Shown: positions 1 through 6,772 of the stretch, in pieces | Layout: each line of letters starts with the position of its first letter | Numbering within the stretch: position 1 is the first letter of the stretch | Assembly: GCA_030747575.1 (NCBI GenBank) | Contig: JASLKI010000309.1 | Span: 1 to 12,978, forward strand | DNA: 12,978 nucleotides | From: Verrucomicrobiota bacterium | Lineage (GTDB): Bacteria; Verrucomicrobiota; Verrucomicrobiia; Limisphaerales; UBA1096 | Direction: 5' to 3' | Program-made: the position numbers and the translations under genes | Notes under the pieces: generated by a model | Database searches by the model: none | What the model was told of the DNA's origin: nothing | What the model saw: the letters and a program-made list of their open reading frames with translations, nothing else

Positions 1-792
1 CTCGAGTTGCGCGTCCTTCTGTCGCCTTGCCGCATGCCGGCGATTGAGTGTCTGGATGAAATCGAGTTGCCGCCGCTGCTCGGCGAGGGAGAGTCCGCGA
101 TTCTTGATGTGCTCGATCAGTTTTTCGACCGCCGTGTGGCGCGTGTCAATGTGCGTGCCCTGGTAAATGCCGGGGAGAAAACCGGATTGCCAGTTTTGCG
201 ACTCCTGAATCGGGTATCCGCCTGGACACATGACGATGAAGCCGGGCAGATTCTGATTCTCGCTGCCGAGCCCGTACGTCACCCACGAACCCACGCTTGG
301 TCGGATGAGCCTCGCCTCGCCACAGTTCATCAGCATAAGCGACGGCTCGTGGTTGGGCACGTCGGCGTGCATCGAGCGGATCACCGCAATGTCGTCGACG
401 CACTTCGCCGTATGCGGGAAGATTTCGCTGACCTCCGTGCCGCTTTGGCCGTGCCGCTTGAATTTGTACGGGCACGGAAACGCCGCACCGGTTTTGCGCT
501 CCGTCCTCAGATTATTCATCGGAAGCAGCTTGCCAGCGTATTTTTGCAGCGAAGGCTTCGGGTCGAACGTATCGACATGCGACGGCCCGCCGTTGAGAAA
601 AATATGAATGACTCGCTTGGCCTTGGGCGTGAAATGCGCCCCCTTGAACGAGAGGGACGACGAAGCAGCCGCGCTGGCGGCGTTGGGCAGCATCGAGCCT
701 AGCGCCAAGCTGCCCATTCCGATGCCGCAGCGGGAAAGGAACTCGCGTCGCGTGAAAAAATGATCGCTCAAGCTTGGTCCGTGATGCTGCAT
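1..792 (-). CDS. DUF1501 family exported protein (3' part beyond window)
   Basis: N-terminal 264 residues of a DUF1501 protein, reading off the left edge in frame. The ATG at 792 is preceded by GATAAGGCG, which gives an AAGG ribosome-binding site about 5 nt upstream. Residues 11-35 form a twin-arginine signal (FFTRREFLSRCGIGMGSLAL), so the protein is probably exported folded by Tat. The DUF1501 core follows: VIHIFLNGGPSHVDTFDPKP (about 61-80), then HADVPNHEPSLMLMNCGEA and SVGSWVTYGLGSENQNLPGF (about 142-185). This matches the first half of the full-length paralogue at 2933-4378. The alkaline-phosphatase/sulfatase-like C-terminal half, with EFGRTP and HDLNAT motifs, would lie outside the window. 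It follows the barrel gene by 93 nt on the same strand, so it may be the last visible gene of the operon. DUF1501 proteins usually pair with a DUF1549/DUF1553 gene; here the nearest co-oriented partner is four genes upstream. The substrate is unknown. Confidence 0.9.
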   Translation of the reverse strand, partial: MQHHGPSLSDHFFTRREFLSRCGIGMGSLALGSMLPNAASAAASSSLSFKGAHFTPKAKRVIHIFLNGGPSHVDTFDPKPSLQKYAGKLLPMNNLRTERKTGAAFPCPYKFKRHGQSGTEVSEIFPHTAKCVDDIAVIRSMHADVPNHEPSLMLMNCGEARLIRPSVGSWVTYGLGSENQNLPGFIVMCPGGYPIQESQNWQSGFLPGIYQGTHIDTRHTAVEKLIEHIKNRGLSLAEQRRQLDFIQTLNRRHAARRQKDAQLE

Positions 793-846
793 CGCCTTAT
801 CGGTACGCAGAAAGTTACCGCTCTATTCAGAAGTTTGCAACAACCC

Positions 847-860
847 CGCTTGGCCAAGCG
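847..860. repeat. Iterated palindrome copy 1, CGCTTGGCCAAGCG (14-bp perfect)
   Basis: Fourteen-base perfect palindrome in the 93-nt gap between the barrel gene stop and the second DUF1501 start. It contains the 10-mer CTTGGCCAAG. It has no loop and no T-run after it, so it is not a typical intrinsic terminator. It is one of only two intergenic copies. Confidence 0.75.
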
Positions 861-885
861 CTCCAGCACGGACGACCGCTCAGCC

Positions 886-2049
886 TCAAAACTCCCAGTC
901 GATCCCGGCGGTATAAATGCGGTAGCGGTACTCGTCCTGAGGGACGTTGGAGTTGATGTTCTCCTGCTCAAAACCAAGCTGGAACGTCAAGTGGTCGTTG
1001 TACTCGTAACCGACCGAGACGTCCCACGACAGGTCGGCGCGCTGGCGGAGGTTGAACAAATCGGCGCCACGCTGGAGGTCGTACTCGTAGGTAGCCTTTC
1101 GCAGAGTTGCCGAGACGCTCCAAAACTCACCGCGATAGCGCCAATTATGTGAAATGCGTTCGCGGCGATAATCAAAATACCCGGAACCACTGTCCTCGTT
1201 GTCGAGAATTGAGAAACGCGTGCGCATGCGCAGTCGCCGGCTACTGTTCCAGTAATGCCCCCACTCGACGCCTCGCTCCGGGCGGTCGTAGCTGAGGTCG
1301 GTGTCCGGCATGTGAAAACCAATCTCATCCCGTTGGCTGCGCGTGTCGTAATCGCGCCGCAACGTCTCCAAGTAAATGAGCAGCTCGGACTGAAATCCGT
1401 AGTCCACCCCGAACGATACTCGGCCGCCGATTTCCAGGTGGTTATCCAGCGGTTCGGCGAAATATTGGCGCGTGACTTCCGGCTTGGCCTCAACCCACAG
1501 GTTCGCCGGCAGACTCCGGCGCAGCGCCAGTTCAAGGCTGATTTGTTTCCCAACCACCTGCACCGTCCCAATGTCGTCCTCGGTCAACGACGCGTCAAAT
1601 ATCTCGTCGATGTAAATAACACGGATGTCCGTCTTGAGTTGCCAGTGCGGGGACAGACTTTTTTCGAGACTGACATTGAGCAGGCCGGTCTGTTCCGAAT
1701 CAACACTCTCGGCGGCGAGATAGCGGCGGTCATCCAGCGCGCCGAACACCGTGACCTCCACCCCGTCTTCGGCGAGCGGAATCCGGATCGCCATAAAGTC
1801 GAAACCGATTAAGGAGAAGACGCTCGATTCCTCGGCGAAGGCCGACAAGGTGACGTTCTCCTTGTAGCCGCCGCCAAGCCGGAGGTCGGTGTTGTAATCC
1901 CACACGGATAGTTCCTCCATCAACTCCTTCTCGATGGCGGCTATCTCCTTGTCGTAATCCGAAAACTCCAGGTCGGTATCCTGCGCAACGACTCTTGGCC
2001 AGGCACACAGCATCCCCAAAAATAAAAACCGCAGTAGAAAACCAGCCAT
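886..2049 (-). CDS. Outer-membrane beta-barrel protein, unknown family
   Basis: 387-residue exported protein. The ATG at 2049 was chosen because it begins a clean signal peptide (MAGFLLRFLFLGMLCAWPRV, then VAQ/D). A longer reading from a TTG at 2166 would overlap the phosphodiesterase gene by 62 nt and bury the signal peptide. A GAGG lies immediately before the ATG, closer than usual. After a short acidic helical stretch (EIAAIEKELMEELSVWDY, about 35-52) the rest alternates polar and hydrophobic residues with many aromatics and charged turns. It ends YRIYTAGIDWEF; a terminal aromatic, especially Phe, is the classic signal for BAM-dependent insertion in the outer membrane. Aromatic-rich strands such as SHNWRYRGEFWSVSATLRKA support a barrel, perhaps of 12-16 strands. 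I do not recognise a named family. The gene lies 55 nt after the exported phosphodiesterase, so it could be a porin or channel for the same substrate; that is inference. Confidence 0.8.
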   Translation of the reverse strand: MAGFLLRFLFLGMLCAWPRVVAQDTDLEFSDYDKEIAAIEKELMEELSVWDYNTDLRLGGGYKENVTLSAFAEESSVFSLIGFDFMAIRIPLAEDGVEVTVFGALDDRRYLAAESVDSEQTGLLNVSLEKSLSPHWQLKTDIRVIYIDEIFDASLTEDDIGTVQVVGKQISLELALRRSLPANLWVEAKPEVTRQYFAEPLDNHLEIGGRVSFGVDYGFQSELLIYLETLRRDYDTRSQRDEIGFHMPDTDLSYDRPERGVEWGHYWNSSRRLRMRTRFSILDNEDSGSGYFDYRRERISHNWRYRGEFWSVSATLRKATYEYDLQRGADLFNLRQRADLSWDVSVGYEYNDHLTFQLGFEQENINSNVPQDEYRYRIYTAGIDWEF

Positions 2050-2074
2050 CCTCAATCGGCTATGTACGCACAAC

Positions 2075-2086
2075 CCTTGGCCAAGG
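2075..2086. repeat. Iterated palindrome copy 2, CCTTGGCCAAGG (12-bp perfect)
   Basis: Intergenic copy in the 55-nt gap between the phosphodiesterase stop and the barrel ATG. It lies about 25-36 nt upstream of that start, so it may affect leader folding of the barrel message. Confidence 0.75.
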
Positions 2087-2104
2087 TTACCAACAAAAAC
2101 CAAG

Positions 2105-2920
2105 TCATTTGCTGAGTTCACGCCGCAGCCAGGCCGGTCGGTCGGTAGTGATGCCGTTGATGCCAAGCTTGGCCAAGCTCCTGGCTACGTCCGGTGAGTT
2201 CACCGTCCACGTGAACAACTCCAGCCCGGCGGCCTTGATCTTGTCGAGGAACGCCCTGTCTCCAAGCCCCTTGTAACTGACGTTGATGCCCTCGAGTTTG
2301 GCCGCCTTGGCCTTGGAGATCAACTGCTCCGCGCTGGGCGATTGCACGCCGGTTTTTTCGTCCACTTTAAAACTGGAAAGGTAAAAGCACTCGATCTTTG
2401 GCAACCTGGCCTTGGCCTGTTTCACCACTTCGTAGTCGAAGGAAATCACCACGAACTGCTCCGGTTTCTTGCCGGAACGCTTGAACGCCTTAGCCAAGTC
2501 GGGGACGATCTCCGGCCCACACTTCACCTCAACGAACAGCCGGCGTCCCTCCGGGATGGTCGCCAACACGTCGGCGATTTTCGGGATGCGAACGCCCTTC
2601 CACTTGTCGCCCTTCCATGCGCCGACATCGAGTTGCTGCAACTCGGCGAGTGTCTGGTCGACAACCTTGCGATCCACTCCGGCTAGTTTCTTGGTGGTGG
2701 CGTCGTGATGCACCACGATATAACCGTCCTTGGACAGGTACACATCAATCTCGACGGCGTCGGCGCCCTGCTCCCAGCCAAGCTTGACCGACTCGAGCGT
2801 GTTCTCCGGCGCATCGTGTGACGCGCCCCGATGGGCAATGATCTCCACGTCAACCGCCACTGCACCCTGACAAGGCATCAGAACGCAAGCCATCGCCGCT
2901 TTTGTTAGAAAGGATTTCAT
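2105..2920 (-). CDS. Exported glycerophosphodiester phosphodiesterase (GDPD/UgpQ-type)
   Basis: 271-residue GDPD-family TIM-barrel enzyme, expected to hydrolyse glycerophosphodiesters to glycerol 3-phosphate and an alcohol with a divalent metal. The family signature is intact: HRG at 30-32 followed by APENTLES (37-44), EIDVYLSKDG at 57-66 (acidic metal ligands E57 and D59), VVHHDATT at 69-76 (second catalytic His at 71/72), FVEVK at 129-133 (metal-binding Glu), FTWTVN at 236-241 and the C-terminal GITTDRP at 256-262. Residues 1-23 form a signal peptide (MKSFLTKAAMACVLMPCQGA then VA), so it acts outside the cytoplasm. The ATG at 2920 is preferred over the TTG immediately upstream. It starts 12 nt after the DUF1501 stop and precedes the barrel gene, so it belongs to the operon. 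No strong ribosome-binding site is visible, which suggests coupling to the upstream gene. The C-terminal SLAKLG segment is encoded by a copy of the iterated palindrome. The substrate alcohol cannot be inferred. Confidence 0.93.
   Translation of the reverse strand: MKSFLTKAAMACVLMPCQGAVAVDVEIIAHRGASHDAPENTLESVKLGWEQGADAVEIDVYLSKDGYIVVHHDATTKKLAGVDRKVVDQTLAELQQLDVGAWKGDKWKGVRIPKIADVLATIPEGRRLFVEVKCGPEIVPDLAKAFKRSGKKPEQFVVISFDYEVVKQAKARLPKIECFYLSSFKVDEKTGVQSPSAEQLISKAKAAKLEGINVSYKGLGDRAFLDKIKAAGLELFTWTVNSPDVARSLAKLGINGITTDRPAWLRRELSK
2166..2179. repeat. Iterated palindrome copy 3, AGCTTGGCCAAGCT (14-bp perfect)
   Basis: Inside the phosphodiesterase gene near its 3' end, where it encodes Leu-Ala-Lys-Leu (about residues 249-252). 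Fourteen bases are perfectly palindromic. Confidence 0.75.
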
Positions 2921-2932
2921 CAAATAAAGTGT

Positions 2933-4378
2933 TTAAGCCAAGATGCCCTTCACGACTTCGCCATGAACATCGGTTAGGCGGAAGTGACGGCCCTGAACTT
3001 TATAGGTCAACTGCTCGTGGTTTAAGCCAAGCAGATGCAGGATGGTGGCGTTCAGGTCGTGAATATGAACCGGGTTCTCAACCGGTTTGTATCCGAGTTC
3101 ATCCGTCCGTCCATGACTGATTCCGCCCTTCACTCCGCCGCCTGCAAGAATCATCGAGTACGCCTCCTTGTGATGGTCCCGCCCCACGTTGTTCGCAGTG
3201 CCTCCGTTGCTTTTGCCCTGCAACATCGGCGTACGGCCAAACTCTGCACCAATCACGATCAGTGTTTCATCCAACAACCCACGCTCTCTCAAGTCACCGA
3301 TCAGCGCAGCCACCGGTCGATCCAACTCTCGCGCCTTTTTTGGGATGCTAGCAAAAATACCGCTGTGGTGATCCCATCCTTGGTCAAACAATTGCACAAA
3401 ACGCACCCCCTTCTCGACCAGTCTCCTCGCCAGCAGGCAGTTGTTCGCCAGACTCGTTGCACCCAGCTTGGCACCGTAAGCCTCTAATGTCGCAGAGGTT
3501 TCCCTCTTAATATCCATTAACCCCGGCACACTGCTTTGCATGCGGTACGCCAATTCATACTGTGCGATGCGGGTGGCAATCTCCGGGTCGCCTACGTCTG
3601 CCAGTGCAGTCTTGTTAAGGAAATTAATCCCATCGACGATGTCTCTCCTGCCCTGCGACGTGATCCCTTTTGGGTTGGACAAAAACAAGACCGGGTCGCC
3701 TTGGCTCCGAAACTCGACGCCCTGGTGGAGTGTCGGCAGGAAGCCGCTCCCCCACAGGCTATTACCCGCTCCGGCCACGCTGCCGGTAATCATCACGACG
3801 TAGCCCGGAAGATCGCGGTTCGCCGTGCCCAAGCCATAGCTCACCCAGGAGCCAATTCCCGGCCGACCGAACCGCTCGAAGCCTGTGTGCAAAAACAACT
3901 GCGCCGGGGCGTGGTTGAATTGCTCCGTTTTCACCGTTTTCACAATCGCCAACTCATCGGCGACGGAGCCCAAGTGCGGCAGGTGCTCCGATAACTCCAG
4001 GCCACCCTGTCCGTTGCGATGAAAATTAAATCGCGTGCCCAGCAGCTTCGGGTGCTCGCGGATGAACGCCAACTGTTTACCCTTGAACATGTCATCCGGA
4101 CACTTCTCGCCGCTTCGCTTCACCAATTCCGGCTTGTAATCGAACAACTCCAGGTGCGACGGCCCGCCGACCAGGTGAATGTAAATGACGTTCTTAGCGC
4201 GGGGCGCAAAGTGAGGTTGCCCCAGAACCAGCGGATCGCCCTGCCCTCCGGCAGCCGGGGCGGCGAACAACCGGTCATTGAGCACCGATGCTAAGCCAAC
4301 CGCACCGATGCCAGTGCCGGTGTGCTTGATAAACTCCCGGCGGGACTCGGTCAGGTAGTGGTGATGTAGAGGGTTCAT
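2933..4378 (-). CDS. DUF1501 family exported protein, full length
   Basis: 481-residue DUF1501 protein, typical length for the family, which belongs to the alkaline-phosphatase/sulfatase-like fold. The N-terminus has a twin-arginine signal, ESRREFIKHTGTGIGAVGLA (11-30), ending near AAPA. Conserved blocks are YIHLVGGPSHLELFDYKPEL (66-85), PGIGSWVSYGLGTANRDLPG (173-192), GWDHHSG (334-340), EFGRTP (379-384), GRDHHKEAYSMILAGGGVKG (399-418) and HIHDLNATILHLLGL (438-452). The His and Asp residues in these blocks resemble metal-binding positions of the superfamily, but catalytic activity is unproven for most members. The gene starts 2 nt after the stop of the upstream DUF1549/DUF1553 gene, which suggests translational coupling and fits the usual pairing of the two families. 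It ends 12 nt before the phosphodiesterase. The protein is probably exported folded through Tat. The paralogue at 1-792 is clearly related but divergent. Confidence 0.94.
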   Translation of the reverse strand: MNPLHHHYLTESRREFIKHTGTGIGAVGLASVLNDRLFAAPAAGGQGDPLVLGQPHFAPRAKNVIYIHLVGGPSHLELFDYKPELVKRSGEKCPDDMFKGKQLAFIREHPKLLGTRFNFHRNGQGGLELSEHLPHLGSVADELAIVKTVKTEQFNHAPAQLFLHTGFERFGRPGIGSWVSYGLGTANRDLPGYVVMITGSVAGAGNSLWGSGFLPTLHQGVEFRSQGDPVLFLSNPKGITSQGRRDIVDGINFLNKTALADVGDPEIATRIAQYELAYRMQSSVPGLMDIKRETSATLEAYGAKLGATSLANNCLLARRLVEKGVRFVQLFDQGWDHHSGIFASIPKKARELDRPVAALIGDLRERGLLDETLIVIGAEFGRTPMLQGKSNGGTANNVGRDHHKEAYSMILAGGGVKGGISHGRTDELGYKPVENPVHIHDLNATILHLLGLNHEQLTYKVQGRHFRLTDVHGEVVKGILA

Positions 4379-4380
4379 AG

Positions 4381-6474
4381 TCAGCCCTTGGTGATCGCCT
4401 CATCCAGGTTCAGGAGGACGTTGGCCACGGTGAACCACTTCGCCAAGTCGCCCGCCTCGACACCGGCCGGCATCCTCCAGTTCTTCACGCCCGAGATGAG
4501 TTGACGAACCGCTTTCGGCTCGGCGGCGAGTGCCGCTTCGCGCTTGCCCAAGAGTTGATTTAAATAAGCAACTTCCACTGGGCGGGGCGGGCGGGTAAGC
4601 GCCACGCGGAACGCAAAATCGATTCGCTGCTCGTCGTTGGCCAAACCCGGTTTGGCGAGGATGCGACCCGCAAACGCCATCGCCATCTCGACGTATGCCT
4701 CGTCGTTCAACAGCGTCAGCGCCTGTAGCGGCGTGTTGGTGCGCGGCCGGGCCACGACGCAAGCACCTCGATCCGGTGCGTCAAAATTGACGAAACTGGC
4801 GTACGGCGCGCCCCTCCGCCAAACCACGTACACCCCGCGCCGAAAACGGTTTTCATCCTTGGCGGCGAGGAACTTCGGCGCGTTGCGGCCAACATGCCGC
4901 CAAATGCCATTGGGCTGCGGCGGATAAATCGGCGGCCCGTGCATCCGGTGCGCCAGCAGGCCACTCGCCGCCAAGGCCGAGTCACGAACCATCTCCGCAC
5001 TCATCCGCACCCGGGGCGAGCGCGCGAAGTAACGGTTGGCCGGATCTTGTTCCAGATGTTTACGGCTCACCCTGGACGACTGCCGGTAGGTTCGACTCGT
5101 CACGATCAATCTATGAATATGCTTCATCGACCAACCGCTCTCGACGAACTCAACCGCCAGCCAGTCGAGCAGCCCTTGATGGGTCGGTGCCTCACCTTGG
5201 GCACCAAAATCCTCCTGTGTCGCCACGATTCCACGCCCCATGAACGCCGCCCACCAGCGGTTCACCGTGACGCGAGACATCAGCGGATTTTCAGGAGCAA
5301 CCAGCCACTTCGCAAAGCCCAGTCGATTCGGCGGGAGTTTTTTGTCATAAGCATGCAACACTGTTGGCGTGCCGACAGCTACTGAATCACCATGCGCGAG
5401 GTAGTTACCGCGTAACATTATTTTCGTATCACGCGGCTCGCTCATCTCCTTCATCACGAGGGTGGAGGCCGGCTTGATCGCATTCTTCTCTTTACTGAGC
5501 TTAGAGATCTCCCTCTTCAACGTCTCGCTCAACCGTTTTGCTGCTTTGAGTTCGCTGATCTTCTCCTCCAACTCAGCACGCCTTGCCTCCTGCCCCGGTG
5601 GCATTGGCAGGTTTATCGTTGGCCCATAAAAATCCCACGTCACCCCATTGCCCTGCTGTTTCACCTCTAGCGGCGTATTGTTGAAAAAGGCAAATATCCG
5701 ATAGTAATCCCTCATCGAGAACGGATCGTACTTGTGATCATGACACTGCGCGCACTCGAGCGTTGCGCCAAGAAACACCGTGCCGGTGGTGTTCACGCGA
5801 TCTATCACCTGATTGACACGGTTCGATTCCGGGTGAACGCCGGCCTCAACATTGCATGTTGGGGTTCGATGAAATCCTGTGGCGATTTTTTGAGATGTTG
5901 TCGCTCCGGGCAACAGATCACCAGCCAACTGCTCGATGGCAAACTGTTTGAAAGGCATCCCGGAATTGAATGCATCAATCACCCAGTCGCGGTAAGCCCA
6001 ACTGTCGCGCAGCTGGTCAGCCTGAAAGCCGTTCGAGTCGGCGTATCGCGCGAGATCAAGCCAGCGCCGCGCCCACTTTTCACCGTATTGAGGATTTGCC
6101 AACAGGCGATCGACCATTCGCGCGTACTCGCGGCGATTCGGGTTCGCGAGAAAATCATCAATCTCGCCCGGTTGCGGCGGTCGGCCAACCAAGTCGAGGA
6201 ACACTCGTCGAGCCTGTTGCCCGGGCTTGACTAAGGGCGACGGTGCCATCCCAAGCTTGGCCAATCGATCGAGAATGAAGTGATCCACGGCATTGGCTGC
6301 CTGTTCCGGCTTGGCCAAGCGCGGCAATTCCGGTCGACTGGGGCGCTGATAGGCCCAGTGGTCGTTGCCAGCAACAACGCCCCAATGGCACAGGAATCCA
6401 CCTACCAACAGAAGCGTGGCAAATCTGATAACCCGAATCGGACCGACACCATTAATGGAATGAGAGGATGCCAC
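4381..6474 (-). CDS. DUF1549/DUF1553 (PSCyt2/PSD1-type) exported protein, short form
   Basis: 697-residue protein. The start is inferred as GTG at 6474: an in-frame TAA lies six codons upstream and no in-frame ATG precedes the signal peptide (about 14-36, VIRFATLLLVGGFLCHWGVV). DUF1549 spans about 60-270 with FILDRLAKLG, RRVFLDLVGRPP, YGEKWARRWLDLARYADSNG and LECAQCHDHKYDPFSMRDYY. The last contains a CxxCH motif (C241, C244, H245) followed by H247. A charged coiled-coil stretch follows at about 295-332. DUF1553 spans about 385-650 with NRLGFAKWLVAPENPLMSRV, VNRWWAAFMGRGIVATQEDF, HRLIVTSRTYRQSS and RTNTPLQALTLLNDEAYVEM. The end, NVLLNLDEAITKG, is typical. Many relatives carry an extra N-terminal cytochrome-like PSCyt1 domain; this one lacks it. 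Role unknown, probably periplasmic, working with the DUF1501 protein 2 nt downstream. Three palindrome copies lie in the gene, two of them near the N-terminus. Confidence 0.92.
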   Translation of the reverse strand: MASSHSINGVGPIRVIRFATLLLVGGFLCHWGVVAGNDHWAYQRPSRPELPRLAKPEQAANAVDHFILDRLAKLGMAPSPLVKPGQQARRVFLDLVGRPPQPGEIDDFLANPNRREYARMVDRLLANPQYGEKWARRWLDLARYADSNGFQADQLRDSWAYRDWVIDAFNSGMPFKQFAIEQLAGDLLPGATTSQKIATGFHRTPTCNVEAGVHPESNRVNQVIDRVNTTGTVFLGATLECAQCHDHKYDPFSMRDYYRIFAFFNNTPLEVKQQGNGVTWDFYGPTINLPMPPGQEARRAELEEKISELKAAKRLSETLKREISKLSKEKNAIKPASTLVMKEMSEPRDTKIMLRGNYLAHGDSVAVGTPTVLHAYDKKLPPNRLGFAKWLVAPENPLMSRVTVNRWWAAFMGRGIVATQEDFGAQGEAPTHQGLLDWLAVEFVESGWSMKHIHRLIVTSRTYRQSSRVSRKHLEQDPANRYFARSPRVRMSAEMVRDSALAASGLLAHRMHGPPIYPPQPNGIWRHVGRNAPKFLAAKDENRFRRGVYVVWRRGAPYASFVNFDAPDRGACVVARPRTNTPLQALTLLNDEAYVEMAMAFAGRILAKPGLANDEQRIDFAFRVALTRPPRPVEVAYLNQLLGKREAALAAEPKAVRQLISGVKNWRMPAGVEAGDLAKWFTVANVLLNLDEAITKG
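4637..4644. repeat. Iterated palindrome copy 4, core TTGGCCAA
   Basis: Eight-base core (in context GTTGGCCAAAC) inside the DUF1549/DUF1553 gene, encoding Leu-Ala-Asn at about residues 611-613. Confidence 0.55.
6257..6264. repeat. Iterated palindrome copy 5, core TTGGCCAA
   Basis: Core within GCTTGGCCAATC in the DUF1549/DUF1553 gene, encoding Leu-Ala-Lys at residues 71-73. It lies only 54 nt from copy 6. Confidence 0.6.
6309..6320. repeat. Iterated palindrome copy 6, GCTTGGCCAAGC (12-bp perfect)
   Basis: In the DUF1549/DUF1553 gene, encoding Leu-Ala-Lys at residues 53-55, in the linker between the signal peptide and the DUF1549 domain. Confidence 0.75.
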
Positions 6475-6500
6475 CTTGATGCCAAAACATTAGCGTTTCC

Positions 6501-6521
6501 ATTCTATTTTGCAAATAGAAT
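6501..6521. promoter_or_regulatory. Perfect 9-bp inverted repeat in the operon leader
   Basis: ATTCTATTT and AAATAGAAT flank a 3-base TGC centre, 27-47 nt upstream of the GTG start at 6474. The dyad is AT-rich, unlike the surrounding coding DNA. It could be a transcription-factor operator or an RNA hairpin affecting translation initiation. The symmetry is plain in the sequence; function is inferred. Confidence 0.45.
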
Positions 6522-6568
6522 CAAGGGAGAGTGATAGATGATAAAATCAGGCTATAAGATAAAAGAAT

Positions 6569-6607
6569 CCGGGGGGATCAGGTTGAAGAAACCTGCAACC
6601 CCCCCGG
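6569..6607 (-). terminator. Strong GC-rich hairpin between the propeller gene and the operon
   Basis: The outer stem is CCGGGGGG against CCCCCCGG. The inner stem is CAGGTT against AACCTG around a GAAGA loop, with a small AT/CAA internal bulge between stems. On the minus strand it is followed by ATTCTTTTATC, a broken T-rich run, so it may terminate the 6773-9028 transcript, although it lies about 165 nt past that stop codon. If the promoter candidate at 6690-6717 is real, the hairpin would instead be in the operon's 5' leader and could act as an attenuator or stabiliser. The 298-nt gap 6475-6772 holds no convincing gene. Confidence 0.4.
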
Positions 6608-6689
6608 GGATAATTCAGAGCTAGCAATGTAAGGTATAGTAGACATCCACGACAGCGCTTGCAGGCCCACGCCGTGCGAATTGGCGGGG

Positions 6690-6717
6690 AAAGTAGCGAT
6701 CAGCCGACTTGTGTCAA
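6690..6717 (-). promoter_or_regulatory. Candidate promoter of the five-gene operon
   Basis: On the minus strand a perfect TTGACA -35 box (6712-6717) is followed after 16 nt by TACTTT (6690-6695), only a 3-of-6 match to TATAAT. It would give a leader of roughly 200 nt carrying both hairpins. Promoter consensus in this phylum is not well defined, so this is tentative. Confidence 0.25.
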
Positions 6718-6728
6718 TACTTTCTTGT

Positions 6729-6747
6729 AAAAAAATGAAGTTTTTTT
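6729..6747. other. A7/T7 hairpin just downstream of the propeller gene
   Basis: Seven A, TGAAG, seven T on the plus strand, 25 nt past the stop of the 6773-9028 gene. A stem of only A:T pairs is weak, but the T7 run on either strand could help termination. No GC-rich stem precedes the T-run. Confidence 0.3.
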
Positions 6748-6772
6748 GAGCTGTTTTTGAGGGAGAAACGGC

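Noticed and set aside
7..702. 231-codon plus-strand open frame over the left DUF1501 gene
   Set aside because: The minus strand encodes a clear Tat-signal DUF1501 protein here; the plus frame is rich in Arg, Val and Ala and has no motif.
847..860. 14-bp palindrome as an intrinsic terminator after the barrel gene
   Set aside because: It has no loop and no T-run, and the same palindrome occurs inside coding regions, so it is better seen as a copy of the iterated element.
2050..2166. 39-residue N-terminal extension of the barrel protein from a TTG at 2166
   Set aside because: It overlaps the phosphodiesterase gene and places the signal peptide internally; the ATG at 2049 gives a normal exported protein.
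2931..3031. Exact 12-mer GTTTAAGCCAAG repeated at 2931 and 3020
   Set aside because: Only two copies, 89 nt apart, spanning the DUF1501 stop and a GLN-coding site. It resembles the palindrome family with two mismatches but may be chance.
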